A stretch of 41,242 nucleotides of DNA from the NCBI GenBank assembly GCA_036279475.1, contig DASUJB010000036.1, positions 1-41,242 of the forward strand. The letters are read 5' to 3'. The DNA is from ZC4RG19 sp036279475 (lineage in GTDB: Bacteria; Actinomycetota; Acidimicrobiia; Acidimicrobiales; VFJN01). The first letter of the stretch is position 1; each line of letters begins with the position of its first letter. A model generated the notes under the pieces. It had not been told where the DNA came from and searched no databases. It was given only the letters and a program-made list of their open reading frames with translations. Below, one piece after another: positions 31,993 to 39,390 of the stretch. Made by a program: the position numbers and the translations under genes.

Positions 31993-32204
31993 GGTGGCTC
32001 CTTCGTGCGGGCGAGCGAGCGGAGCCGGTCGACGGCGAGCCGCTGGGCTGGCGAGGGCGGACAGGGGTGATCGTCGATGTGGCGGCAGCTCGTGGGACTC
32101 GTGCAGGAACGGGCTCGACCGCCCCCCGGGCGACGACGACCTGGCACCGCTGTGCGAGGTCGGCGGCGTGTCGGTCGGGGCCCCGCTGTCGGGGCGGTCG
32201 CCGC

Positions 32205-33299
32205 TCATCGGGTGGGAGGCCCGCTGCCGGGGTGGTCGCGGCGGCGGGCCCAGAGGGCGACGTAGACGAGGCCGAGGAGGACGGGGACCTCGATGAGCGG
32301 CCCGACGACACCGGCGAGCGCCTGGCCGGAGGTGGCCCCGAAGACGCCGATGGCGACGGCGATGGCGAGCTCGAAGTTGTTGCCCGCGGCGGTGAACGCC
32401 ACGGTCGCGTTCCGCTCGTAGGGCAGGCCCATGCGCCGCCCGACGGCGAACGAGGCACCCCACATGATCGCGAAGTACGCCAGCAGGGGCAGGGCAATGC
32501 GGGCCACGTCGAAGGGCTCGGAGGTGATCGCATCGCCCTGGAGGGCGAACAGCACGACGATGGTGGACAGCAGCCCGTAGAGGGCGACCGGGGCGACGCG
32601 GGGCAGGAACACCTGCTCGTACCACTCGGTGCCGCGGCGTCGCTCGCCGACGAGGCGGGTGAGGAACCCGGCGAGCAGGGGGATGCCGAGGAAGACCAGG
32701 ACGGACTCGGCGATCTCCCAGGCGGAGACGTCGAGCGCCTCCTGCTCGAGGCCCAGCCAGCTCGGCAGCAGGTCGAGGTAGAGGTAGCCGAGCAGCGAGT
32801 AGGCGGCGATCTGGAACACCGAGTTGGCCGCGACGAGGAACGCCGCGGCCTCGCGGTCACCACATGCCAGGTCGTTCCAGATCAGCACCATGGCGATGCA
32901 GCGGGCCAGGCCCACGATGATCAGCCCGGTCCGGTACTCGGGCAGGTCGGGCAGCAGAAGCCAGGCGAGGCCGAACATCAGCGCCGGGCCGACCACCCAG
33001 TTCAGCACCAGCGACAGGCCGAGCATGCGCCGGTCGGCGGTCACGTCGCCGAGCCCGGAGAACCGGACCTTGGCCAGCACGGGGTACATCATCGACAGCA
33101 GCCCGAGCGCGATCGGCAGCGAGACCGTGCCGACCTTGATCGTGTCGAGCCAGTCGTCCAGGCCCGGGAGCAGCCGCCCGAGACCGAGCCCGGCGGCCAT
33201 GGCCAGCCCGATCCACACGGGCAGGAGCCGGTCGAGGGTCGACAGGCGTGCTCCCGGTTGTGCCTCGGCCGGGACGAAGGTCGGGGTGGGGCTCGCCAC
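32205..33299 (-). CDS. arsB: Acr3-type arsenite efflux permease
   Basis: A 364-aa ten-TM bile-acid/arsenite transporter family protein that extrudes arsenite. The hallmark GLARCIAMVLIWNDLACGD carries the conserved substrate-linked Cys, and TAAGNNFELAIAVAIG is the conserved crossover segment with its Glu. GTG 33299 is chosen because it lies 8 bases after the arsI stop and matches the usual N-terminal length; there is no good Shine-Dalgarno, so translation may depend on arsI. The gene is often called arsB or acr3. Together with ArsC and ArsI it gives resistance to arsenate, arsenite and methylarsenite. Confidence 0.93.
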   Translation of the reverse strand: MASPTPTFVPAEAQPGARLSTLDRLLPVWIGLAMAAGLGLGRLLPGLDDWLDTIKVGTVSLPIALGLLSMMYPVLAKVRFSGLGDVTADRRMLGLSLVLNWVVGPALMFGLAWLLLPDLPEYRTGLIIVGLARCIAMVLIWNDLACGDREAAAFLVAANSVFQIAAYSLLGYLYLDLLPSWLGLEQEALDVSAWEIAESVLVFLGIPLLAGFLTRLVGERRRGTEWYEQVFLPRVAPVALYGLLSTIVVLFALQGDAITSEPFDVARIALPLLAYFAIMWGASFAVGRRMGLPYERNATVAFTAAGNNFELAIAVAIGVFGATSGQALAGVVGPLIEVPVLLGLVYVALWARRRDHPGSGPPTR

Positions 33300-33306
33300 G
33301 TGTCGC

Positions 33307-33783
33307 TCAGCAGCAGCCGGCGGCCGGGCTCGCTCCGACGACGGCCGACTCGCCGATCGGCGCGGGCGAGCAGCACCGGCCGGCCGCAGGGCCAGGGGCG
33401 GCATCCGGCGGCGACACCTGCTCGGCGTCGCCCGTCTTGACGTAGACCTCCCACGCGGCGCCGTCGGGATCGGCGACCCAGGTCTCGGTCTTGGACGCGT
33501 AGCAGCACGTCGTGTCGTCCACCCCGGTGGTGGCCACCCCCTGGGCGCGGAGCCGGGCCTCTGCGGCCGCGACCTCGTGGCCGGCCTCGACCTCGACACC
33601 CAGGTGGTTCAAGGTCCCACCGCCCCGACCCTCGATGAGGACCAGCTTGAGGGGCGGATCCGCGACGGCGAAGTTGGCGTAGCCAGGCTGGCGCTTGGCC
33701 GGCCCCGTGGCGAGGAGCTTCGAGTAGAAGTCGACCGCCCGGTCGATGTCGGACACGTTCAAGGCGACCTGGACCCGGGACAT
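33307..33783 (-). CDS. arsI: ArsI/CadI-family VOC protein (C-As lyase) with a Cys-rich tail
   Basis: A 158-aa VOC-fold protein. Putative metal ligands are Gln5, His60 (TLNHLGVE) and Glu112 (AAWEVY), and the vicinal thiols are Cys93-Cys94 in DDTTCCYA, matching ArsI, which cleaves the carbon-arsenic bond of trivalent organoarsenicals using Fe(II) and O2. Beyond the fold, about 40 residues of tail hold two more Cys pairs (GRCCSP, 137-138, and the last two residues, 157-158), which could bind or pass on arsenite. The start is ATG 33783; a GTG lies directly before it. CadI, a cadmium-induced relative, is the alternative name. It is the first gene of the minus-strand ars set. Confidence 0.9.
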   Translation of the reverse strand: MSRVQVALNVSDIDRAVDFYSKLLATGPAKRQPGYANFAVADPPLKLVLIEGRGGGTLNHLGVEVEAGHEVAAAEARLRAQGVATTGVDDTTCCYASKTETWVADPDGAAWEVYVKTGDAEQVSPPDAAPGPAAGRCCSPAPIGESAVVGASPAAGCC

Positions 33784-33799
33784 CACGGCCTCCGACGGC

Positions 33800-33819
33800 T
33801 AATCTATGGACAAAGATTA
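33800..33819. promoter_or_regulatory. Candidate ArsR operator in the divergent ars promoter
   Basis: TAATCT (33800-33805) and AGATTA (33814-33819) form a perfect 6-bp inverted repeat around 8 bases. It sits in the 73-base gap between arsI (start 33783, minus) and arsR (start 33857, plus). This is the most A/T-rich patch in the region, and a dimeric ArsR bound here could shut both promoters. Confidence 0.65.
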
Positions 33820-33856
33820 ATGTATCGACGCCTATCCATGGGCGCAAGGAGCATCG

Positions 33857-34189
33857 GTGCAGAGGTTCGCCACGGTCGACGAGTGCTGTCCCCAGCTGCT
33901 CACCGCCCCGATCACCGACGACGACGCCGACGAGCTCGCCAAGGCGTTCAAGGCCCTCGCCGACCCTGTGCGGCTGCGCCTCCTGTCGCTCATCGCCAAC
34001 GCACCCCGGGGCACCGCGTGCTCCTGTGACCTGGAGGGGCCCGTCGGCAAGACGCAGTCGACCGTGTCCCACCACCTCTCGGTGCTCGCCGAAGCCGGCC
34101 TCGTCACCAAGGAGAAGGTCGGCCGGTGGGTCAACTGCACGGTCGTCCCGGAGCGCGTGACCGCGCTCCGGGACGCCCTTGAGGTCTGA
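33857..34189 (+). CDS. arsR: ArsR-family arsenite-responsive repressor
   Basis: A 110-aa winged-helix repressor. Core: FKALADPVRLRLLSLIANA, then the recognition helix QSTVSHHLSVLAEAGLV. Thiols are Cys10-Cys11 (DECCPQL) and Cys55/Cys57 (TACSCDL). This is the layout of the Corynebacterium-type arsenite site (two N-terminal Cys plus one near residue 55), not the E. coli CxC site in helix 4. GTG 33857 follows CAAGGAGC. It is divergent from arsI-acr3-arsC, which it should repress until arsenite binds. Confidence 0.93.
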   Translation: MQRFATVDECCPQLLTAPITDDDADELAKAFKALADPVRLRLLSLIANAPRGTACSCDLEGPVGKTQSTVSHHLSVLAEAGLVTKEKVGRWVNCTVVPERVTALRDALEV

Positions 34190-34278
34190 GCGACCGCTCC
34201 GGGATCCGGCGACCATCGGGGCTGCGTCGGCCGGTCCGATGTGGCCCCACGACGCCCCGGCCGGAGCGACGACTACCG

Positions 34279-34992
34279 TCACCCGTCGCGCGGTCGCTGA
34301 TGCGCTCGATCCGACCGGACCGCTACCACGGTGGCGAGGTGGCCATCGCCCGCATCGCGGCTACGAGGTCGTGTCGCTCCTCGTAGGAACCGGCGTGCGA
34401 GCTGAGGTCGAGCGCACGTGCGCCCTCCACGATGTCGAGGCGACAGTGACCCGCGAAGCCAGTTCCAGCGCATCGTCGACGATCGGCGTCCCTGGGCTGC
34501 CGCGACGATGGCGGGCGACCTCGGTGCGACGGCCAGCGCCACGGAGGCGGTGAGCCTTCGCCGGTGGAACCGTCCCGACGGGCAGTGGTCGAGACCGGCG
34601 CCTTCTTTGAGATCACGGATGGCGAGCTCGACCACGGCATGGGCGCGATGGTCGGCGTCGGCCTCGACGGTGGTGCCGGTGCCGTCGGTGATGAACGCGT
34701 GGTGACGCCAGTTGTCGAACAGCTCGGCTTGGGCGCCGATGCAGTCACCATCGGCGACCATGGCGTGCACCAACGTCATCGCCTTGCGACCCGGCCGGAA
34801 GTAGCCCGGGCCCGACAACGAGATCAGCTCGTTCGCGGCGGCCTCGAGCCCGAGATGCGCGGCCAACGTGGCCGGCAAGATCAGCCCCGCGTTGGCCACC
34901 GCACGGTCGTCGTCGAAGATCACATAGAGCCGGTCGAGGCTCTGGCAGGCTGTCACCAAGTAGGTGCCCTCCCACAGGGATGGTGGATGCAT
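34279..34992 (-). pseudogene. IS1380-family transposase remnant with a large internal deletion
   Basis: The minus-strand frame joins an N-terminal transposase piece (FDDDRAVANAGLILPATLAA, PGRKAMTLVHAMVADGDCI) directly to a C-terminal piece (NWRHHAFITD, EADADHRAHAVVELAIRDLK, GLDHCPSGRF). In intact IS1380 transposases these are separated by some 250 or more residues including much of the DDE domain. After GRF the similarity dissolves into frameshifted sequence. So it is a dead deletion derivative. Ends with inverted repeats could not be found. The whole stretch 34190-35117 holds nothing else I can support. It separates the ars genes from the metal ATPase. Confidence 0.7.
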
Positions 34993-35117
34993 GTTGCAAC
35001 CGCCATCGTCCCTGCTGAGAGGGCACTTCTACGTGGATGGCCGACCCATCAACCCGTCATCGGACGGTGGATCCAGGCTGAGCGCAGCCGGTTCGGCCCG
35101 TCCGCGCTCGGTGGCGG

Positions 35118-37097
35118 TCAGGGCCGCGCTGGCACAGTGAAGGTCGCGTCGAGGTCTGCGGGCGTGGACGCCTGAAGCGGCGACCGTGGTGTGCGGCGGC
35201 CGGCGCGGACGCCGTTGGCGATGACGACGACCTCAGCGAGCTCGTGGGTGGCGACGACGGTGGCGAGGCCGAGCACGCCGAGCGCGGCGAGGGGTACGAG
35301 GACGCTGATGATGAGCCCGGACAGGACGAGGTTCTGGCGCATGATCCGTCCGGCGTGGCGGGCGTGGGCGAGCACGTCGGGCAGGTGGGTGAGGTGTTCG
35401 CCCATGAGTGCGACATCGGCGGCCTCGATGGCGACGTCGCTGCCGACGGCGCCCATGGCGATGCCGACGTCCGCGGTGGCGAGGGCGGGCGCGTCGTTGA
35501 CGCCGTCGCCGACCATGGCGGTGCTCGCTCGGCTGGCGAGCTGCTCGACGAGGCGGACCTTGTCCTCGGGCAGGAGCTCGGCGTGCACTTCGTCGACCCC
35601 GGCGGCCTGGCCGAGGGCGGAGGCGGTGCGGCGGTTGTCGCCGGTGAGCATCGCCACGTGCTCGACACCGATGCCTCGTAGCGCGACGACGACGGCCGCC
35701 GCTTCGGCTCGGAGCTCGTCGCGAACAGCGATGGTGCCGAGCAGTTGGCCGTCTCGTTCGACGAGGACGACGGTGCTCCCCGCCTGTTCGAGCTGGTCGA
35801 CGGTGCGGTCGAGCGGGCCGGGGTCGATGAACCCAGGCTTGCCGAGCCGGGCGGGTATGCCGTCGACGATCCCGGTGAGGCCGTTACCGGTGACGGCTTG
35901 CACGTCGACGGCGTCGACGGCGTCGACGGCGTCGGAATGGGCGGCGAGGATGGCGGCGGCCAGGGGATGCTCGCTGCGCGCCTCGAGCGCGGCAGCCATA
36001 CCGAGGATCGCGGCGCGGTCGGTGCCGTCGGCGGCGATCACGTCGATAACCCGCGGCTGGTTGCGGGTGAGGGTGCCGGTCTTGTCGAGCGCGACCACCC
36101 GTACGCCGTCGAGCGCCTCGAGGGCGGCGCCGCCCTTGACGAGCGCGCCCATCCGCGCCGACGCCCCGACCGCGGCGACGACGGTCACGGGGACCGCGAT
36201 GGCGAACGCGCACGGCGCCGCGGCGACCAGCACGACCAGGGCGCGACCGAACCACAGCTGCGGGTCGCCGAACACCGCACCCGACACGGCGATGGCGGCG
36301 GCAACGACCATGATCGCGGGCACGAGCGGGCGGGCCACCCGCTCGGCGAGCCGTTGACCGGATCCTTTGCGTTCTTGGGCTTCCTCGACGATGTGCACCA
36401 CCCGCGCCAGCGAGCTGTCAGCGGTGCGGGCGGTCACCTCGACGTCGAGGACGCCGCCGCCGTTGATCGACGCCGCGAGCACTTCTCGGACGGGCTCGAC
36501 CTCCACCGGCATCGACTCTCCGGTGATGGCGGACATGTCCAGCGTAGAGCGGCCGGCGCGCACCACGCCGTCGGTGGCGAGCCGCTCGCCGGGGCCGACG
36601 ATCATCACCTCGCCCGGTTCGAGCTCGACCGGGTCGATCTCGACCACGCCGCCACCTCGGCGAACCGTCACCCGCTCGGGCACCAACGCCAGCAACGCCC
36701 GCAGGCCTCGTCGGGTGCGGGCCAGCGCGTAGCCCTCCAGGGCCTCGGAGATCGAGAACAGGAACGCCAGCGACGCCGCCTCGCCGAACTCGCCGAGCAG
36801 CACTGCGCCCACCGCCGCGATGGTCATCAGCGTCCCCACCCCGAGCCGGCCCCGCAGCAGCGCCCACACCGTCTCCGGGATGAACGTCGACCCCCCGACG
36901 ACCAGCCCGCCGACAAACGCGGCTGTAGCCGCGGCGTCGGCGTCCGCGACGTCGGCAACGAACCCGGCAGCCAGGAGCGCCCCGGCGGCGGCGGCGAGGC
37001 GCACCTCGCGTATGTGCCAGAACCGTTCGGGGGCCTCCACGGCCTCGGCGCCGTGATCGGCGTGTTCGTGGGCGCAGCAGGCGTCACCCATTGCCAT
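35118..37097 (-). CDS. P1B-type heavy-metal transporting ATPase
   Basis: A 659-aa metal-exporting P-type ATPase. Motifs: TGES in the A domain, the ion-binding APCAFAIAVPV in TM6 (an APC motif), phosphorylation Asp338 in DKTGTLT, SEHPLAAAI, TGDN and GDGVNDAPA. The C-terminal HELAEVVVIANG fits Zn/Cd/Pb/Co-type pumps better than copper pumps. Instead of an HMA domain the N-terminus has a short Cys/His patch (GDACCAHEHADH). The frame overlaps the upstream CmtR-like gene; ATGs at 37097 and 37091 are both possible. Close coupling to a CmtR-like sensor supports Cd/Pb/Zn export. Confidence 0.93.
   Translation of the reverse strand: MAMGDACCAHEHADHGAEAVEAPERFWHIREVRLAAAAGALLAAGFVADVADADAAATAAFVGGLVVGGSTFIPETVWALLRGRLGVGTLMTIAAVGAVLLGEFGEAASLAFLFSISEALEGYALARTRRGLRALLALVPERVTVRRGGGVVEIDPVELEPGEVMIVGPGERLATDGVVRAGRSTLDMSAITGESMPVEVEPVREVLAASINGGGVLDVEVTARTADSSLARVVHIVEEAQERKGSGQRLAERVARPLVPAIMVVAAAIAVSGAVFGDPQLWFGRALVVLVAAAPCAFAIAVPVTVVAAVGASARMGALVKGGAALEALDGVRVVALDKTGTLTRNQPRVIDVIAADGTDRAAILGMAAALEARSEHPLAAAILAAHSDAVDAVDAVDVQAVTGNGLTGIVDGIPARLGKPGFIDPGPLDRTVDQLEQAGSTVVLVERDGQLLGTIAVRDELRAEAAAVVVALRGIGVEHVAMLTGDNRRTASALGQAAGVDEVHAELLPEDKVRLVEQLASRASTAMVGDGVNDAPALATADVGIAMGAVGSDVAIEAADVALMGEHLTHLPDVLAHARHAGRIMRQNLVLSGLIISVLVPLAALGVLGLATVVATHELAEVVVIANGVRAGRRTPRSPLQASTPADLDATFTVPARP
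35904..35930. repeat. 9-bp in-frame tandem repeat in the ATPase gene
   Basis: GTCGACGGC occurs three times at 35904-35930 and codes a run of Asp-Ala-Val on the minus strand (SDAVDAVDAVDV), in the nucleotide-binding domain shortly after the SEHP motif. Being in frame it may vary in copy number without breaking the protein. Confidence 0.8.
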
Positions 37098-37434
37098 CAC
37101 CGTCCATCAGCGGGTTCGTACACAGCTCGATCGCGGCGCCGTTCGCGGCGAGTAGCCGCTCGGCGGCCCCGAGCAGGTCGGTGACCTCGGGTGCTGCCAG
37201 CCGGTAGAAGACCTGACGGCGTTCGCCCGGCCGGTCCACGACCAGGCCGCACTCCTTCAGGCACGCCAGATGCCCCGACACGTTCGACTGCGAGCCGCCG
37301 ACCAGCTCGACGAGATCGCTGACCCGCCGCTCACCGTGGACGAGGGCGAGCAGGATCGCCACCCGCGTCGGGTCAGCGAACCCCCGGAACATGCGCGCCG
37401 CCGCAGCCGCCGGCGCCACCTGGGAGATGACCAT
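37084..37434 (-). CDS. ArsR/SmtB-family metal sensor, CmtR-like
   Basis: A 116-aa winged-helix repressor (MFRGFADPTRVAILLAL, then QSNVSGHLACLKECGLVV). Cys58 and Cys62 in the recognition helix and Cys105 in IELCTN coincide in position with the three Cys ligands of Mycobacterium CmtR, a Cd(II)/Pb(II) sensor. ATG 37434 begins the conserved N-terminus. Its last codons overlap the start of the ATPase gene by at least 8 bases, so the two are one translationally coupled operon that the sensor should repress until Cd, Pb or a similar ion binds. Confidence 0.93.
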   Translation of the reverse strand: MVISQVAPAAAAARMFRGFADPTRVAILLALVHGERRVSDLVELVGGSQSNVSGHLACLKECGLVVDRPGERRQVFYRLAAPEVTDLLGAAERLLAANGAAIELCTNPLMDGDGNG

Positions 37435-37445
37435 GTCCCGATGTT

Positions 37446-37461
37446 ATCGCTCATTGCCGAT
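37446..37461. promoter_or_regulatory. Possible operator for the CmtR-like sensor
   Basis: ATCGCTCATTGCCGAT has symmetric ATCG/CGAT ends and lies 12-27 bases upstream of the sensor start, in a locally A/T-richer patch. The inner bases are not symmetric, so support is weak. Confidence 0.3.
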
Positions 37462-37577
37462 GTCACTGTGGGTTACGCCGTCACGTAAGACGGGGAAGGC
37501 CACAAGCCTGTCGGTGCCGTCAGATCGCCCGGAGCCGAGTGCTGATGCTACCTCTGGTTAGCGCGACGTAGAGAGCC

Positions 37578-37841
37578 GAGAACCCTCACCTGCTCGACAT
37601 CGACGACCCCGAGGTCCTCGCCGCCGAGCTCGAACGCGTGCGGACCGCGTACAACGCGGTTCGGTTGCACGAGGGCATCGGCTATGTCACCCCCGACGAC
37701 GAACACGAAGGCCGCGGCGAACGCATCCGCCAGGCCCGCCGCGACGGCCTCGCCGCCGCCGATCAAGCCCGCCGTGCCCACCACCGTCGCAGCCTCGGAC
37801 CCTCCCGATCCTGCAACCCCTCATCGAAGGCGGCCTCCTGA
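37578..37841 (+). pseudogene. C-terminal fragment of an IS3-type transposase
   Basis: The frame reads like the end of an integrase-core transposase: LLDIDDPEVLAAELERVRTA, YNAVRLHEGIGYVTPDDEHE and GRGERIRQARRDGL. The upstream catalytic domain is absent and similarity stops near 37790, followed by unrelated residues to a stop at 37841. It differs from the complete IS3-type element at 39318-40887 (no shared wording beyond the general fold), so it marks a separate, older insertion. Confidence 0.7.
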
Positions 37842-38017
37842 TCTTCGGCGGGCGCCGGTGGAGAATCACCGGTATCGACGCGCAGGCTCGGATCGTCGAG
37901 CTGACCCGCTCGGCGGGTGGCGTACCCCCGAACTTCGGCGGCGACGCCGCGATCGTCGGATCCTCGTGCCAGTTGGGTGAGCTGGTGCGGGTTCGAGCGC
38001 TGGACGGGAAGTGCTGA
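37805..38017 (+). pseudogene. Fragment resembling the C-terminal part of an Lhr/DEAD-box helicase
   Basis: An open frame without a start codon reads PLIEGGLLIFGGRRWRITGI and DAQARIVELTRSAGGVPPNF before ending at TGA 38015-38017. The pattern (hydrophobic strand, GRRWR, then a short strand and GG-x-PPxF) is that of the beta-rich segment after the helicase core in Lhr-like and DEAD/DEAH helicases. Only about 50 residues are recognisable. It overlaps the transposase fragment and ends before the palindrome at 38022, so the site is a pile-up of gene ends. Confidence 0.45.
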
Positions 38018-38021
38018 CGTG

Positions 38022-38039
38022 CGTAACGTGCACGTTACG
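38022..38039. promoter_or_regulatory. Perfect 18-bp palindrome, likely XRE-antitoxin operator
   Basis: CGTAACGTGCACGTTACG is fully self-complementary. It ends 15 bases before the ATG of the XRE-type gene at 38055, where the operator of a self-repressing antitoxin is expected. A ATACCCTGG stretch follows. No second copy was seen in the window, including upstream of the toxin operon. Confidence 0.8.
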
Positions 38040-38054
38040 GATACCCTGGACGAC

Positions 38055-38411
38055 ATGACGGAACCGACGGGAGCAGAGCGCTACCTCGCTCGTCGCCTTG
38101 AGGACCCGGAGTACCGCCAGGCCTACGAGGAGGCACGCGAGCGGATCGAGCAGATCGACTCGGTGATCCGCGCCTTCGATGCCCGGCGCGAGGAGCTGCA
38201 TCTCACCAAGGCTGAGCTGGCTCGACGCGCCGGAGTGAAGCCAGAGGCGATCCGACGCCTCTTCTCGGCCGAGAAGCCGAACCCCACGCTCACGACCCTG
38301 GTCGCGCTCGCTGGAGCTCTCGACCTCGAGATCCGGCCAACCCCCCGTCGAGGTGCGTCAACTACTCGAGCGCGGTCCGCCGCTTCCGGAACTCGACGCC
38401 GTAGCGCTTGA
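38055..38411 (+). CDS. XRE-family helix-turn-helix protein, HigA-type antitoxin
   Basis: A 118-aa protein. The N-terminal half is helical (ERYLARRLEDPEYRQAYEEA, then RIEQIDSVIRAFDARREELH). The HTH is LTKAELARRAGVKPEAIRRL followed by FSAEKPNPTLTTLVALAGAL, as in HigA-type antitoxins. Family similarity ends at LDLEIRP; the last 23 or so residues (Arg/Ser/Thr-rich) are read from sequence antisense to the toxin gene. ATG 38055 follows the 18-bp palindrome closely and no strong Shine-Dalgarno is seen. It overlaps the convergent toxin gene by 50 bases at the 3' ends, which is unlike the usual tandem toxin-antitoxin order. Confidence 0.88.
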   Translation: MTEPTGAERYLARRLEDPEYRQAYEEARERIEQIDSVIRAFDARREELHLTKAELARRAGVKPEAIRRLFSAEKPNPTLTTLVALAGALDLEIRPTPRRGASTTRARSAASGTRRRSA

Positions 38412-38799
38412 CCCGCCGGTAGTCCCTCGGGTGTGCTGCCGTGCGCGGCGGCTTCGAGAGACCATCGATGCACACGATGCTGGACCCTCCGAGGTCCCCG
38501 GCGTCGCGCTCGAGGACACAGAACAGCCGATGGTTCATGCCGCCACCCTGCACCCGGACCTCGAAGTAGCCGGCCATGTCATCGTGCATCGCCTCCCACT
38601 TGCCGCCGCCCGAGAACGAAGGCGGTGGCGCTGCCGCCACGGCGTCGAGGACAGCATGGATCTCTGCCGCAACCTTGGCGGGGATCGAGTCAAGGAACTC
38701 GATGGCGGGCACGGCCCGATCGGGGTCGTCGTTCTTGTCGCGCTGAAAGAAGTGGATGCGCCATGGCTTCGACTGCTTCCTCTTGGAGGGATCGGTCAT
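38362..38799 (-). CDS. HigB/RelE-type (Gp49-like) toxin
   Basis: A 145-aa protein of the phage Gp49-like/HigB group of mRNA-cleaving RelE-superfamily toxins. Key stretches: WRIHFFQRDKN, AIEFLDSIPAKVAAEIHAVL, GGGKWEAMHDDMAGYFEVRV, NHRLFCVLERD and the basic end HPRDYRRVKRYGVEFRKRR (quoted in parts). It is longer than many HigB because of a polar N-terminal extension and an insert before the last strand. ATG 38799 lies 4 bases after the stop of the upstream ORF (38804-39310), so it is translated from that operon. The antitoxin-like gene is convergent and overlaps it. Confidence 0.85.
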   Translation of the reverse strand: MTDPSKRKQSKPWRIHFFQRDKNDDPDRAVPAIEFLDSIPAKVAAEIHAVLDAVAAAPPPSFSGGGKWEAMHDDMAGYFEVRVQGGGMNHRLFCVLERDAGDLGGSSIVCIDGLSKPPRTAAHPRDYRRVKRYGVEFRKRRTALE

Positions 38800-38803
38800 C
38801 TGT

Positions 38804-39310
38804 TCATGACTCCGGCTCCTCGGCTCCGACGCCACCCTGCGGGGCGACGGGCGCGAGCGTCTCGGCAGGGTGCTCGAGGCTCGCGACGACCTCCCCGACC
38901 GTGGCGAATGCCGAGGCCGGGAGCGGCTTGTCAGTCCGAATCTCGAAGACGATGGACCCGCCGTCGATCACCCACGCCTGATGGACTACCGGCGGCGTCG
39001 AGTGGCGGGTCTGGGCGGGCGGCCTGCTCAAGGTCGGATCCGCGACGGAACCCTGCGTCGGAACGTCAGGCTCACTCGCCTCGACCTCCTCGTCTCCCGC
39101 TCCCATAGAACGGAGAACCAACTGGCCGTCGTCGGTCCGCTCGGCGAGTCCGGCAGCCACGGCGCTCTCGCTGAAGGACTGCGCGAACTTGTCCTTCGAG
39201 CTCGGGGCGATTCCGAAATCATGGACTGCCCGCCCTCCCAGTTGGTCCATGGCAAGCGGCTGGCCCTTAGCGCTGCCCTCGTAGAGCTTGAAGAACACGG
39301 GGCTGTTCAT
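38804..39310 (-). CDS. Unrecognised ORF upstream of the toxin, probably 5'-truncated by the IS
   Basis: From ATG 39310 the frame codes 168 aa. A conserved-looking helical part (FFKLYEGSAKGQPLAMDQLG, VHDFGIAPSSKDKFAQSFSE, SAVAAGLAERTDDGQLVLRS) is followed by an acidic, Pro/Ser/Thr-rich linker and a strand-rich end (VVHQAWVIDGGSIVFEIRTD). It begins mid-domain without a leading helix, and the IS3-type element starts only 8 bases before the ATG on the same side, so the original 5' end was probably removed. GC is lower than in the first 30 kb. It ends 4 bases before the toxin ATG. I do not recognise a function. Confidence 0.65.
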   Translation of the reverse strand: MNSPVFFKLYEGSAKGQPLAMDQLGGRAVHDFGIAPSSKDKFAQSFSESAVAAGLAERTDDGQLVLRSMGAGDEEVEASEPDVPTQGSVADPTLSRPPAQTRHSTPPVVHQAWVIDGGSIVFEIRTDKPLPASAFATVGEVVASLEHPAETLAPVAPQGGVGAEEPES

Positions 39311-39317
39311 GCCCTCT

Positions 39318-39339
39318 GTGTCAACCTCAGCTGAGGCAG
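39318..39339 (+). repeat. Left terminal inverted repeat of the IS
   Basis: GTGTCAACC at 39318-39326 and GAGGCAG at 39333-39339 match the right end in reverse complement, separated by 6 bases here against 5 on the right. Confidence 0.8.
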
Positions 39340-39390
39340 ATCGAGTAGTCGATTCGTTGAGCTGAGAGGGCGGGGAGGAGTCCCCGAGGT

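Noticed and set aside
34564..35175. 203-codon plus-strand ORF
   Set aside because: It is antisense to the IS1380 remnant and shows no protein family features.
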